Below, in pieces: positions 10,693-23,179 of a stretch of DNA of 64,000 nt. Made by a program: the position numbers and the translations under genes. The notes beneath the pieces are model-generated. The model was not told the DNA's origin, did no database searches, and worked only from the letters and a program-made list of their open reading frames with translations. Numbering within the stretch: position 1 is the stretch's first letter; every line of letters starts with the position of its first letter. This DNA comes from Absidia repens (taxonomy: Eukaryota; Mucoromycota; Mucoromycetes; Mucorales; Cunninghamellaceae), in contig MCGE01000036.1 of NCBI GenBank assembly GCA_002105175.1, positions 310,001 through 374,000 of the forward strand, read 5' to 3'.

Positions 10693-11057
10693 CAGAACTA
10701 GTTTAGAAGGGGTTTTCAGATCAGGGATGACAACATGCATGGGGAAACCCTTTCATTTTGGATCCAGGATCTGGAGGCATATTCTTAGTTGGCTTTTTGT
10801 TGAAGTCATCATTAGCTTGGTTTAGTGTTTAGTTTGCTTATAATTTGAATCTACATCTTAATAAATTATTGTCCTTTTTTTTTACGTTTGCTTGAACAAA
10901 AAATGTCTCCATACTCAGCTTTTTTTGCTTCGGGACAAAGTGTGTAACAATTGGCAAAACTTGGCAAGTCATTTACACCATCCCACCTGTTCTTTACTTC
11001 TCCTTTCACTTTCTTTATTACCATGTCCTCTTTCTTTCACATACTCTAACGTTGAAT
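10693..11057 (-). repeat. Repeat C core and promoter-like pyrimidine tract
   Basis: 10693-10765 is an inverted copy of the repeat C core (AACTAGTTTAGAAGGG then GCATGGGGAAACCCTTTCAT). It truncates the F-box pseudogene. From about 10980 a pyrimidine-rich stretch (CTTTCACTTTCTTTATTACC) leads to the ATG at 11058 and looks like a fungal core promoter. Confidence 0.6.
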
Positions 11058-11336
11058 ATGGATGATTATAATTTCAAACTTAAGCTAACGGAACAAAAAG
11101 AGATGAAGTTGAACTTGCATAGGACTGTATGCAGAACAGATGAATTGGTGGAAATATATAACAAGTTAAGGCATGAAGACGTTGATTTCTTATTGACTGT
11201 GTCATACGTTGATGAAGGTGTTAAAATAACAGTGCAAGATATCGTATCAGAGGAAGGTTACGGCCAAAGAAACTTCAACATAGTCGCAAGGATGGTCAAA
11301 CTAGTTTCAAATGGACAACCTATTATGTATATTTGA
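11058..11336 (+). CDS. Small hypothetical protein
   Basis: A 92-residue acidic-to-neutral protein from the ATG at 11058 (MDDYNFKLKLTEQKEMKLNL). I recognise no family. It has no signal peptide or membrane segment and no Cys/His motif. Support for a real gene is circumstantial: a pyrimidine-rich leader, a balanced amino-acid composition unlike the AT-rich noise around it, and an AATAAA at about 11398. It is convergent with the HET gene, whose stop codon is only 168 bases away. It could also be the last exon of something longer, since no homologue is known to me. Confidence 0.45.
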   Translation: MDDYNFKLKLTEQKEMKLNLHRTVCRTDELVEIYNKLRHEDVDFLLTVSYVDEGVKITVQDIVSEEGYGQRNFNIVARMVKLVSNGQPIMYI

Positions 11337-11504
11337 TTCAAATGTATAAGCGAGTAAAACAATATATTTATACATCTATTTACTTTTTAAAAAATGAAAT
11401 AAATGTGATAAGAACTCTATGTGTAATCATGATACACATACTACGAAAAAAAAAAGCTAGTTTTGTTTGTTAGTTTATTGACAGCGCTATCATTTAGCCT
11501 TGTT

Positions 11505-13616
11505 TCAATAGATATTAAAAACTTTAACGTTATCCACATTATCATAATGATTCCATGCATATGATTCCCAATAGAAGGCATCGTAAAAGTCAAATATCCA
11601 TATGTTTTCTGAAAAGCTTCCAGCCAGATACATTTCACAACCGTGACAGGTTTTTCTATCATTTGGTGACAGTAATTTTTCATCAAAGAGAGTGATCCGT
11701 ACAAAGTCAATCTTCAAGTTGCGCTCATCGAGTTGGAAATAATTACATAGTATATCTTTTCGATTATTTCCATTACGATAAATTCGTTTATGATGGGGTT
11801 TACGGACCACAGAATACCTTTTGGGTGTCAAGCAAAGGTAATAATAGTACAGTTGTTGTGAGTCATGCTTTCGATGATGCATTGTGATCATGGATGTGTT
11901 GTGCAAATCAAAATTGAGCGGCGCATCCGCTAGGTGAGGGGTATCATAAAAACGTATGTTCGATGTTGCAAATGTTGGTAGGATCTGAGACGAGGAATAC
12001 GTAATGTAGTCTTTCCCAACCAAAAATAAAAGTTCCAACTTGTCTTTGGTATCCAGGATCTCAAAGAGCTTTAATTTGATCGAAACCATACTATTGATAT
12101 TCCAATGACCTACTTGGCTGATGTTGTCTTTATACTTTGTTTGTGGCAAAATGGCGTAAAATCGATCCTCTACACAATAAAAAAAAAAACTAGAAGATTT
12201 ACTTATCCATTTCCAAATTAAAAAAAAATAAAAATAAAAAAAAAAAGGCTAAACTTACCATTTTTACTTGCTTTGGAATTCAGAATCTTTTCAAGGAAGT
12301 CTTTTTCATTGAGTTGTTTGATCATCGTTTGATGAAATCGTCTGTGAATGTCTGGTATTTTCATACTGTACGATTTAGTAGCGTCTTCGAAATCGAATTT
12401 AAAAAATGGCACGTATCCCAATCGGTGGAGTTCAATAAACCAATACTTTAGGTTATTTTTCTTTTTTGCAATGTGATATTCACTGATCACCCAAACACGA
12501 GATGACCAGTCCGAGATGAGATCGTCCAACAATGCCATGGCTTTTAGGATCCCCTTGTTTCTTTTCACAACAGCATGCCTCCATGGTACCGTCAGAGTGT
12601 TTTCTGCAGTGTTTTTCGTAGCCTTCCATACAAAGCGATAAAGCCATTTATTTGCACGTTCGACTCCAGATCGATGAAACACATTTTTCACAGAGGCATA
12701 GTGATCCGTTCTGGATTTGGTTTTGTTTTTTTGTTTTTTGCTAGAGGTAGCAGGAACAGCAGTGGCCGTCCAAGGATGGTGCGTCCGAGAGCGGCTGAGG
12801 TCATATAATTGTTCCACCACTAACTCATCAATCACGTTGTAGAAATCATTCGAGTATTTTTCAGCCCGATTCAAAGTAGTATTGCTGATGCTTGTCACCA
12901 ACTGCCTTACCACCGGGTCTTCTTCTTCCTTTGGCACGCCGGCGGCATCGAAAAATGCATTGTCCAGTTCAATGAGCTTCTCCGAATTTCCTTGAATGAG
13001 ATGATAAATGTATTCCTGATGTTTCCGAAGTTTGTCCATGACATCTTGACTTGCTTTTGATATGTTCATGCAGTGTGTTTTGTGAAGATCTGGCACTGCC
13101 AAAATATAGGTGGCACGTTCATAAATGTTGCTCATTTGATGAATGGTGGCTTTACGACGCTCATGATTCGTTTGATCCACACAAATTGCATCCACCCACA
13201 CATATTGGATGGATGCCAAGTCGGGTTCTTTTGTCATCATTGTACAAAGCCAATAAAAATCATTCAAATCAAATGACGTGATAGAGGCTAAGTAGCCAAG
13301 ACGTGTATCAATGAGTTTTTCTTCTAATTCGCCCCAGCGGTAAGATAAGGCAATAAAGCGTAATTCTTTTGTGTTTCCTTCCAGTGGTTTTTCAATACAA
13401 TGGATTCTTCTACCGGCGGCCTTTTTAATGTCAACAAGCACAATTTTAAATGGTTTTTGTTGCTGCCGCTGCTTCTGTCGCTGTTGCTGCTGAGTGTCGT
13501 CACATGTTAATTCTGTAAGAAAATAAAGTAAAGTTATTAGTTTTTTTTTTTTTTTCTTTTCTATGAGCCCATCACATACCTTGGAAAAGATGTTCCACTG
13601 GGTCCTCTTTTGTCAT
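11505..13616 (-). CDS. HET-domain (heterokaryon-incompatibility-like) protein, three exons
   Basis: Exons on the minus strand: 13616-13580, 13512-12259 and 12169-11505. Each intron is GT-AG (GTATGT and GTAAGT donors) and the joined frame runs 651 residues without a stop. The HET domain lies at about residues 40-190: RFIALSYRWGELEE, YVWVDAICVDQTN and RATYILAV are its three hallmark blocks. A further aromatic block (SSRVWVISEYHIAKKK) follows near residue 370. A Gln-rich stretch precedes the domain. In ascomycetes such proteins trigger cell death on non-self fusion; in early-diverging fungi the role is not established, so no function beyond domain membership is claimed. Splice sites were read by eye; the phases agree at both junctions. 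Confidence 0.85.
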
Positions 13617-15802
13617 GTTTGGTGAAGAAATGGGGTGAAGAAAGAAAAAGAAACTTGTTCCCATGGAGCAAGAGGGAAATGTATTTTTGTTTTCTGGCGC
13701 ATGTGTGTGGCGTTTGAGGATTTGCAAAATATTACCGTATTTAAAAGTTTTTGCGCAAAAAAAATATTTGGGGTGTTTGACGTTACTGTTAAATAAAGAG
13801 ACAAGTTTTGAATTTACTAACGTTCAACGGATAACCTTTTTTTTTGGAGGGTGCGGACTAAATACCGAGTTTTTAATGTTTTTAGCAAGCTTCTCTGTGA
13901 TTTCCTTTTTTGATGAAATTTTTGGTGCCTGATTCAAATTTAAACCTTGCGCTCTATTGAATTTTTGCTATTTTATTTTATTTCGTAAATGGTAGATATA
14001 CTGAGATGTCGATTGTGAGAATGGTTTTATTTATTTACTTTCGGGATTACTCCACGTAAAACAAATTCCGGCTGCACATAAAACTATTTAATTCTCAAAT
14101 TGGCGTTTCATGATTTACGGATGAATGTTATTTATCAATTTTAGAGAAAAAGAGAGAGTGAGAGAGAAGAAAGCATTGCTCAATATCCGGTAAGGGTCAT
14201 ATGGAATCCGATGATAAAAAAAAAAAATTGTTATCCGGGATTACATTTGATTTACTTTCTGTCATGTCATTTGTTGACTAATGTACCTTAACCTATTCGT
14301 ATAAAAAATAGTCGGAATCAGCCTGCATGACATGTTTATAATGCAGAATCATAATACATAAGGTTGCAAACGGTGAGGTCTTGAGTTGATTATTATTATT
14401 TATTTATTTTTTTGTAAGAAAAATAGTAAACGACATGCTAGGAGTAGGAGTACTTGTTTCACTGATATATATATGTATATACCAACCTCTCTCTCCGTCT
14501 CCTTTGTTTGTGAATATAAATAAATAATAAATATACCGTCTTCTCTAGTGTGGGGGGCATGGTGGTTTGCTGTCCCTAGCTAATTGCAAAAATGGTTCTA
14601 TGAATGATAATTTGGGCGATTGACTCTATATGACATGCGTGGCCTTGTAGCCTAGTAGTAGTGATAGGTTTTACTGTGTAACATATGCTTATGACTCTTT
14701 TTTTTTATTTTTTTTTTTGAATGAGTTGGCAAGGAGTAACTGTACGATAGGTAAATATGTGTAATATTATAGGGATAGTGCATCTTGATACTTGAAATAA
14801 TATTGCTTTATGATATCTAGGATATAATTTGATATTCTTGTCGATGTTGTTTCTATATGAACCCAGTAGAACAAATTTCATTTCATTTTCAGAAAACACA
14901 TTCTGTATACAACTATATAACATGACAAAAAAAATATGGATATGAACATCTATGTGATAATAATAATATCTTTTTTATTGATATTTTGAATGATAGTAGG
15001 TGAATATGTAAATAGACTAATACAGCTAAACTAGATACGAAAAAGAAGTATTGAATGTCTAAATCCAAGGGAGGTTTGTTTTCATTCTTGGTTTTTCCAT
15101 TTCAGTTTCGATTTGAGTAAGAGAACTATATATTTTTTTTTAAAAAAAAAACACCATTGTCAGTCCATGTTCCTTTCCTTTTTTTGCTTTGATTTTTACA
15201 CATACACACTTCCCTGATCTTCTACAACATGCTATCCTCATGCCGGCTAGCGGTACTTTAACTTGAATCATGCACACACTTGGGCTTGTGTCACTAAAAT
15301 AAATCTTTGTTCCGTCAAACAGAAGAGAGGTCGATGTAGTACGGGATCGCCGCCACAAATTATCCAAAGTGCGATGGCGATCGATCTCCTATTTTAGGGA
15401 GAGGGAGGGAATTCATTTTGCTCATTTCACCGAAAGAAAAGAAGGGGAGGGGGGACACATTTCATAACACACTGTCCAGTTACCATAAGTAAAAATGAGA
15501 GACCAACGGGGGGATGGGAATGGGATAGATCAGTATCATATTTTCTGCAGGGTAGAAAGTCGTGCTGATTAATCCTCTAAAAAAAAGGAAAAAAGAAAGA
15601 GGTACATACGTACATACATTACATCATTCCAAAAAAAAAAAAAAAAAACCAGCAGCCATTGACAACAAATAAAATAATAGAAGACGGTATATTTATTATT
15701 TATTTATATTCACAAACAAAGGAGAGGGAAGGGGGAAGAGGTTGGTATCAATAAACTAAAATATATAAACTGAAAAGGAGGGAGAGGGGGGAGGTTGATT
15801 TG
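13617..15802. other. Intergenic region, no gene recognised
   Basis: AT-rich, with homopolymers and short simple repeats (GAGAGA near 14153, TATATATA near 14468). It separates the HET gene (transcribed leftward) from the 3' end of the exchanger gene. Short open stretches occur but show no domain, no splice-supported extension and no normal composition. A minus-strand poly(A)-signal cluster (AATAAATAATAAATA) at about 15688-15703 probably belongs to the exchanger gene. Confidence 0.6.
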
Positions 15803-16501
15803 TTAGGGTTCGAAGCCGGTGAATTCCAACAAGAGATTGGTGACACAGCAAAACACATACACAGAGATGGTCCAATAGCCCAATTGTTTATTTACATGGA
15901 ACCCATTCATGTTGACAACAAATAACGTACTGAGAAGCACGGTCAGTAAACCACCGGCTGAAACGAGAATGGTGGGTGGGATCACAAGTGGGTATGGATG
16001 ACCGTGCGATTTCCAGATTTGGTAGGTCGATGACACGCCGACACCAAGCACCATGTCTAATAAAAAAAAAAAAAAAAAGGAGATCGTTGAGTTTTGCACT
16101 TTTTTTTTTCGCTGTGTATTTTTTTGGTTGACTTACTGAGTAATGGACCAGCATAACAAGCGGAAATTGCCATGGTCGGAAATCCCATCTAAAAAAAAAA
16201 ACCGACAAACAGCATGAATCGATCCCTAGTCTACGTACGTGTGGTGTTTCTTTTTTTTTCTTCTTACCTTTGCAATGGCCGTATTGGACACAAGATCTCC
16301 TACGCTATTCCCCTATAAAAAAAAAAAGTCAATCACCCAGTCCTCCCCCCTTTTTTTTTTCTTTCGTCGTTGTTGTTTATTGGCTCTTACAAAAGCAAAT
16401 ACCGTCAAGCCCATAATGGCTTCACTGACATCAAAAATCTTGCCCAGTGCCTACCACAATTAAAAAAAAAAAGAGAATCAATCCATCCGTTCCCTCCCTC
16501 C

Positions 16502-16532
<31 letters not shown>

Positions 16533-19500
16533 ACTTACCTGTAATAGGCCCACCATGGCATTGGCCAATAAGAAAATCCAATTAAGCGAGATCACAAACC
16601 CGACAAACGCGAGCATCCAACACCATGAGGGCGCATGCGTTGCATCTGTCGTAGTCATCACTGTCACACTGAGCACACCTCCAATACACATGCCGACCCA
16701 CAAAAACGAACTATCCAGGAACCCATTGACTACATATTAAAAAAAAAAAAATCAGAGAAAGAGAGAGAGAGAGAATGTGTGTGTGTGTGTGTGTGGGAGT
16801 GGGGTCATCCAACTTACAGATAAGAATGCCAAAGAAAAACATGGTGCTAATCACCGCTTGCACCGCCACGAGCCAGCGGCACCAGCCATGGTTCTGCAAC
16901 AAGGCATCGTCGTCAGTGGGCTCCATTGTGGTATGCATACTGGGACTACGATGGAACGTCTCGGACGCTGATGATGGGACGGCTAAATACGAGGATGCTC
17001 CAGCAGGCACTGGCAGGAGCAACTGTGATGTTTGTTGTTGTTGTTGTTGTTGTTGTGTTGGTTGGGCATAGCCTGCAGGAGTAGTGGGAGATGTTGTGGT
17101 GGAGGCATAGGAACAGCCAGGTCGATTATTATAATAAGACACATGGAAATCAGAAGGCGAGCCACCGGCACTGGTAGAATGATACACATAGTCATCATCA
17201 TCATCAGGAATCACCTCGACTTGATCGATCTTGACATCGTCTGCTTCGGCTACGGGTAACGTCAATGTAAATACAAGCACAAGAGGCATGGCGACGAGCG
17301 AGCTGACACACGAAAGCCATGATTTGTAGGACCATTCTTGTAACGTAGGGAAGAGCACTTGGGAGACCTGTACCGCCGTGTCGTACCAAGGTATGGTCAT
17401 CACAGGTGGTTTTTGTTCGTCGTCGTCATCGTCTTCTTCCAAGGGTGGTATGACGGCTGGTAGCGGCGGATGATCGACTGTGGTAGGTGTTATTTCGGGA
17501 CTTTGGCGTGCGGATACAAAGCAATCGTTGTCGCTGCAATTGCTTGTCATGCTGGGGCTGGGAGTGATGACATGTAGACGATTGTTGTTGGCGTTGGAAG
17601 TGTTGGTGCTGCTGTCATCGATCACGGGAGGAGCCAATCGAATTTCAGGGATCCGTATTTCAGGTGCAGTATTCACTGCCGGAGCAGGAGGGGAAGATGC
17701 TGGGATGACAAGATGTGGCGGATGAGGCATGGGTTGAGGTTGATGAGTGGACAAATAAGCAAAGTAGTCTTCAGCCATCCCCATACTGCTATTGGTACTT
17801 TCTGGTGACATGGGCCGAGCTGCTGATGTGGATGCATTTGCTGTAGCTGGTGGTGGTGGAAAGAGTCGTGGTGGCTGTAATGGTGCGGTGGTGATGGTGG
17901 ATGCGCGTGGTCGACGATTAGGGATACTGCTGCTGATGGATAAGTTGGAAGTACGTTGCCAAAATCCCTGCGGCACCGAGACCTGTCTTTTACGTTTCTG
18001 TTGTTGATCGTCAGGGACCAATAAGGAGGACGCTTGCGTTGCAATCATTTGTTGTGTGCTGCTTGCTCGACGAATGGCGCTGACTTGACTTGTAAACTAG
18101 GTTTATAAAAGAAGAATCAGAAATACACTCACAAATACATTCCTTTGACTAACCGCAAAAGACTTTGTTTACCTCGATGGCGCCAAAGAAGGAAGTCCGG
18201 ATCCCCACACGTGGCGTCATGGCACGACGAAAAGGGCGCAAGGTTGATATGGATCCGTTCGTACTTGTGGTTCTTGGCATTTGATGTTGTGAGATGGAAG
18301 GGTTGGATGAATAGGCCGATGTCGGACGAAGAATATGGCCTAAATGAGGCTGTTGGTCGGCGCTAAATCCCTGATCAGGAATCTCCAATCGCGGTGGTTT
18401 CCCTATTTTTTTTTTTACAAAAAAAAAAAAAAACATTCAATAAAAAAACGGCATTTTGCCTCTACCGAACGACGTATGTGTTTACCTTGCGATCCTAAAA
18501 GTCTTGACGTTTCATCCAATAAATTTTGAGTGATGACCATCCCCTGGTTGTCCTTTTCTTCTTCTTGATGTAGTTGTACGCCTTGTTGCCATTGGTAAGA
18601 ACTGAGCAATACGGTGACCACATAGGTAATATAATAACAAATCAAGGCCAAACCATGATACCAATATATTTTGCCATGATAAACAATCCAGGTCAGCAGA
18701 GCCACGGCCCCGGTCAAAAACGATGCATCGCGCATAAATGTAATGCGTTTGGATTGAAAAGGTCGAATGATCCCCATGCACCCTGTAATGACTGACACAA
18801 TAAAAAACGCCGCACCAATGATTTCACCAATAGCCATGGACCCTGAGCCTGTATCCATTGCACTTTTCGTTTATGTATGTGAATGAGTGATTCAGTAATT
18901 ACTGGATTCCCTCCCCTTTTGCTTTTACCTAAAAGTACCAAACAAATCAGGACTTCCATTGCCAAAAGCCAGAACAGTGACACCAGCCTATATACATATA
19001 TACATATAAGATAGATAATGAATACTAAGTGGTAGGGGAGTATCATTTGCTTACCAAGCTTTCGGATAATTCCAATTTGGATGCAATTGTCTGCAAGTTG
19101 GGACCTACATTCAACAACGACACAGTTACAGTTATTAAAAAAGCAACCGAAATAGAGATAACTTACAAAAGAAGTCAGATGCCACTACACTAATGGCACC
19201 AAATAAGAGAAATAAACCTGATAACTACCAAAAAACAAACACACACAGAAAAAGAAAATTAGACCGCATTGAGGAAAAAAAAAAAAAAAAAAAAAAAAAA
19301 GGAGGAGGTGAATAACTTACTAATACCCCCATGGCCATAGGTTTCCATAACGAAGAGCAATAATAGAATTCAAGATAGATCGCGCTAAAGCCATGACAAT
19401 GACTTTTGACAAAAGCACATTGATCGTCTTGTAGTTCAAGATGACTACAGTGCTACCGTATAAGAAAATAAGACATATTTTAGTTGTTTTGTTGTATTGT

Positions 19501-19643
19501 GTTGTTTGTGAATCTATCTGACTTACTGATTTCGTGGTCATAGTTGTGAGGGAGAGGGAATGAACATCGCTGGTGAGTATTTTTGTAATGATCAGAACAA
19601 TAATGAAGAAGCCACCATACACGATGGATTTTGTGCTTGTCAT
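15803..19643 (-). CDS. Cation/Ca2+ exchanger of the CCX (NCX/NCKX) superfamily, 13 exons
   Basis: Exons (minus strand): 19643-19527, 19452-19321, 19224-19167, 19104-19055, 18987-18929, 18862-18486, 18402-18173, 18096-16818, 16729-16539, 16450-16391, 16312-16268, 16188-16137, 16056-15803. All introns are GT-AG, phases agree, and the joined frame gives 967 residues. After an N-terminal hydrophobic segment (signal anchor) comes the CCX cysteine block (CAFVKSHC then YYCSSLW), the first alpha repeat (AGVTVLAFGNGSPDLFGTFS, then GSGSMAIGE, residues about 120-150), membrane helices, a long Ser/Pro/Gln-rich cytosolic loop (about 255-640), and the second alpha repeat (MGLTVFAFGNSVGDLVSNTA, about 845-864) with more helices. 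The GNGSPD and GNSVGD motifs form the ion site in this family. Predicted role: Ca2+ (with Na+, K+ or H+) antiport across an internal membrane; the counter-ion and organelle are not readable from sequence. Confidence 0.88.
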
Positions 19644-21250
19644 TCTTTTTTTTTTTTTTTTGAGGTAAAGAGAAAAGAAAAGAAGCAAAGAAAAAAGGCA
19701 AAATTAAAAATAATCAATAAACGCAAAAAAGGGGAGTTGACAATGCGTCCCCCCTTAATTTCACCCCTCCCCCCGAGCCAATCAAAAGTCAGACTCCATC
19801 AGAGGCGTATTTTTTATATATCACATCCTCCTCCTCTTTTTTTTTTTATTTTATTTTTTTGTCAACTTTATGATTTGCCTTTTATATGGTGTTCTCCATC
19901 AGCCACGTTTTTTTCATATAAAAAACTCACCAAGTCTTTTATTACAAAAGTAAAAAAAAAGTCATACCGAGGAGAAATGAGGTGAGGGAAGGGGACTTGC
20001 CAAATCCCAGAAATCGAACCCATCTAGCGAAAGAGAGCGAGACGACAAACAAAAAAGGAAATCCTTTTGTACAATCGTCTGAATGAAAGAATTAAGAAAA
20101 CACATAGTATTCACATCATACACATGATATCAAATAAGTAAAGAGCCTCTCTCTCTTGTGTTTAATGAGTCCGAGTATGTCTTATAACACCAACCTATTC
20201 GACTCTTTGATAAAACGATGTTCGACGCACAGAGAAAAAGCGTAGGTTTGTTTGTGCTCAAGAAGATTGACCAGTGAAGTGAAAGTATGGAAGAAAGAAA
20301 GGAAAAGGAGAGGAAGAAAACAAGGCGATGGTTCTTTTTTGTTTTCAAATACCATCTATGCAATGGTATTGAGAACAAATCAGAAAGGGAGTACACAAAA
20401 AAAAAAGGGGGGGGACGACTTGCTATTTAAAAGTGTACCGTGTTGATCAAGAAGCAAACACATACTATGTAAAGAGGAAATGCGCCTTCTGTCATCATCA
20501 CACTATAAACCTCTTTGACACCCTGCTCTCTCTCCCTCTCCCCTTTCTCCCTCTCGCCTGCTTCTATCGTAGCAATCCCAGATATACAATGGAGCAAGTG
20601 TATGCAGCTGACGTCAGTCGATGATTCCTTTTTAAAAAACAAAAACAAAAACATGATGTGGACAGCAATAGAGAGAACACGGATCGTACGCTAAGAATCA
20701 TAAGCCGAGTCGAGAAAAATTGTTTCGATTTCTTTCTAGGCACCTTATTTGTCAAACACCGAAGTCAGGGCGCAATCACGAAAGAGCGCTTGCTCGATCG
20801 TTTTTTTTTTTTTTTTTTTTTTTACTCTTAAAAGAAGAATCACACGAGTACCGTTGGATTAATTTTTTTTTATGAGAGACATGTATCGCGCCCCTCCTTC
20901 ACTCCCCTTGCATCACCTTTTTTTTTTTTTTTTAATAACAAAAAAAAAAAAAAAAAACAATTATGAGTGAGATACATCTTGTTAAGTATGGGAGATGCAT
21001 CTCACTGTTCAGATAAAATTGGATATGCTTTTTCTTGCAAAGATGTAGTTTCCCCCTTCTATCTCTTCCCTAATAATAAACAAGGGTGAAGACTGACATG
21101 TCTCTTACTGCAGATTACATTTACATTTCCTTGATAAAAACAACCCTTTTCAACTCCATTCAGTGATGCACTGTATAAATGGATGCATCTCAGTCTTCCT
21201 TGTTACGTCGATATTTTTTTTATAAAAGGATATCATTCACCCATTTTTTT
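19644..21250. other. Intergenic region with homopolymer runs, no gene recognised
   Basis: Upstream region of the exchanger gene and of the cysteine-rich peptide. It contains many A or T runs (20802-20823, 20920-20957) and a near-perfect hairpin at about 20966-21007 (GTGAGATACATC against GATGCATCTCAC). A TATAAAT box at 21174 is suitably placed for the plus-strand peptide. A box-B-like GGTTCGATTTC on the minus strand near 20020 was tested and lacks the rest of a tRNA. Confidence 0.5.
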
Positions 21251-21309
21251 TTTTTTTTTTTTATCATAAGAATTATTTTATTATCTTTGTTATTTTTGAA
21301 AAAAAAAAA

Positions 21310-21534
21310 AAAAAGAAGTTTCTTTTTGCTACTGCTGCTGTGTTAGCTCTTGTGTTAGCGCTCCATCTGGGAAGCGTGCAAGCCGAAGGTGGTTGTTTAC
21401 GTGGATATTGCTGGAGCTACTGTGGTGGGTCAAGTTGGTGTTGGACTGGCGCTGGCAGTTATGCCTCATGCACCCAGCAGACAGCAAACAAATGTAGAGG
21501 CTATGGGTGCTATGGTCGTTGCGGTCTCGTTTAA
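21310..21534 (+). CDS. Small secreted eight-cysteine peptide (defensin-like), no in-frame ATG
   Basis: Reading in the frame that ends at 21534, a basic start (KK), a hydrophobic signal-peptide core (FLFATAAVLALVLALHLG) and a likely cleavage after VQA are followed by a mature peptide of about 49 residues with eight cysteines. Spacing is C-x4-C-x3-C-x5-C-x9-C-x7-C-x4-C-x3-C, rich in Gly, Tyr and Trp. The C-x3-C element and overall size resemble defensin-type or knottin-type host-defence peptides, but I cannot assign a family. The frame is open upstream into a 16-base A run with no ATG. A TATA box (21174) and AATAAA (about 21610) bracket it, so a transcript is plausible. Either the start was lost, or the homopolymer is misread, or an upstream exon exists. 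Confidence 0.5.
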   Translation, partial: KKKFLFATAAVLALVLALHLGSVQAEGGCLRGYCWSYCGGSSWCWTGAGSYASCTQQTANKCRGYGCYGRCGLV

Positions 21535-22116
21535 AGTTTTGATGCAAGGGGTATATAACGAAGACTGAGGGAACAGAAATGTGCGATCTTTAAACCAGTA
21601 TATATTACAATAAAACATCTTCCATTGAATAATATTCAATGAATCAATTTTTTTTTATTAGCCTAGTTATATTTTCTGAGATTAATTTTCAGATGTTATC
21701 TCTATTGTCATAAAAAATGGAACTGTAATAGAAACTTTGGAGTTTGTCGGATTTTGAAATCCTGTCTTCCACTTCCTTCTTTGACCCCAATCAAAAAAAA
21801 AAAAAAAAAAATCAGGAACGCAAACTCAACCTAGAAGAATGATAAACGGTACTTTGTCATTGTGCCAAACAGCAAGGTTTTTTAATTAAAGTGAGAAGCA
21901 CACGAATAAAGAAAAAAAGCATAAAAACAATTCTCGTATATCACATGATGAGACTGTCATCGTGTTGACATAGCCTCACATACTCTCCCTCTATGTACCT
22001 TTCATTATAGACTTTCATAAAATAGAATATTACTATTACTTATTTTAAATATGGACGGAAGGGTTTGTTGTTTATTGATTGTATCATCAGTGATTCCTCT
22101 CTTCTTTCAATAGATG
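21535..22116. other. 3' flank of the peptide and AT-rich spacer
   Basis: Contains AATAAA at about 21610 and an A run at 21791-21810. I see no gene or repeat boundary here. Confidence 0.5.
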
Positions 22117-22330
22117 TTAAAAAAAAGGTACCATTACCACTGTTATCGTGATAATCGCATTCCCAGACTGATTAGATGTCCATAATATAAATACATTCCC
22201 CGCTATCCATTTATTTTCTGCAAAACTGCCTGGCAGTCCAATACAGTAATTAGATGCGTTCGGTTCTTCTTCAGATTCCTTAAGGTCATCAATCACTATT
22301 ATCAAAAAGTCCATCAGGAAGAAAATATGA
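22117..22330 (-). pseudogene. C-terminal relic of a second HET-type gene
   Basis: The minus-strand frame reads DFLIIVIDDLKE, then YCIGLPGSFAENKWI, matching the end of the intact HET gene (IDFVRITLFDEK, then CEMYLAGSFSENIWIFDFY). Only about 65 residues remain; no HET domain is found upstream. It is a truncated relic of a paralogue. The alternative, an independent small gene, is unlikely given the aligned motif order. Confidence 0.6.
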
Positions 22331-22381
22331 TTTTTATTTTTATTTTTCTTTAAAATATTACTCTATCAAATAAGCAATGCC

Positions 22382-22520
22382 TTTTTTTTTTTTTTTTTTT
22401 TTTTTTGCTAATGTCACATAGCGTGTTTAAATTGGTAGTTGTTATCAGCGATACAATGAAGGTGGTACGGACGGTATCTGAAAAATCCTCTGAAAAACCC
22501 TCTTGAAATGGCGCCATTCC
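22382..22520 (-). repeat. Dispersed repeat E, inverted partial copy
   Basis: Reverse complement of the repeat E body and head (compare 42872-43045): TGTCACATAGCGTGTTTAAATT, the GGTGGTACGG block and CCTCTGAAAA units. A T run (22382-22406) borders it. Confidence 0.75.
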
Positions 22521-23179
22521 CTTAACAAAATGAAAGGCATCATAAAAATTGCACTAGTCACGTCAGGCGTAAGACGGGATGTAAATAAAATACGACATTT
22601 TTTCTCATCCAATGCAATGATTTACTTTTATGTTTTTGCAAACGACTATTGATGGTACATTAGGGGACTCTACCGATAAAAGAAGGTGAAGCAGCTGGTC
22701 GTGTATCGAAGGATATCGGTTATGATACAAGACATTACCTTTTTCTGGCTGTCATCGGTCCTATTCTCAGGCGCTAAATAGCTTTCCTTGGCTATGATAT
22801 AATCTGCCCCAATAGTAGTAGGCTGGTTATGTGGGTGATACACAGTCTTCCTGATGCTACTGCCTTTAGATGCGAATGAAATAGGCTACTTCCAATGGTT
22901 TCTGTCAATTCTTCTGGTCTTCAGGTAATGCGTTACAAAAATAAAATTATGAACGTGCTCTTGTTATTCTAATGCTTTTGTTGAACGTGATATCTTTCGG
23001 AAACTGAGTTCTTGGAAGAGTAGTGGACGGTAGCTGCTATTGAAGGCACCGGTGCTGGCAGTGGTGGACAATATGATCGAATGAACGGCAACAATAGGTA
23101 TTTAATGACAAATATGGGAATGACATCGGCGCAAGTACAGCAACAGCAACAGCAACAGCAATTGACGTATTTGAGGCTC

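Noticed and set aside
13663..13932. 89-residue plus-strand frame opposite the HET promoter
   Set aside because: Composition is that of translated AT-rich DNA (Phe/Leu/Lys runs from homopolymers), with no domain and no splice support.
15140..15367. 75-residue minus-strand frame downstream of the exchanger gene
   Set aside because: No recognisable domain and it begins and ends in low-complexity DNA; insufficient support.
17032..17259. Poly-Leu and poly-Cys frames opposite the exchanger loop
   Set aside because: Shadow frames of CAA/CAG and CAT repeats in the long exon 8 of the exchanger.
20000..20040. Minus-strand tRNA gene suggested by GGTTCGATTTC
   Set aside because: A box-B-like piece only; no box A at the right distance and no acceptor stem pairing.
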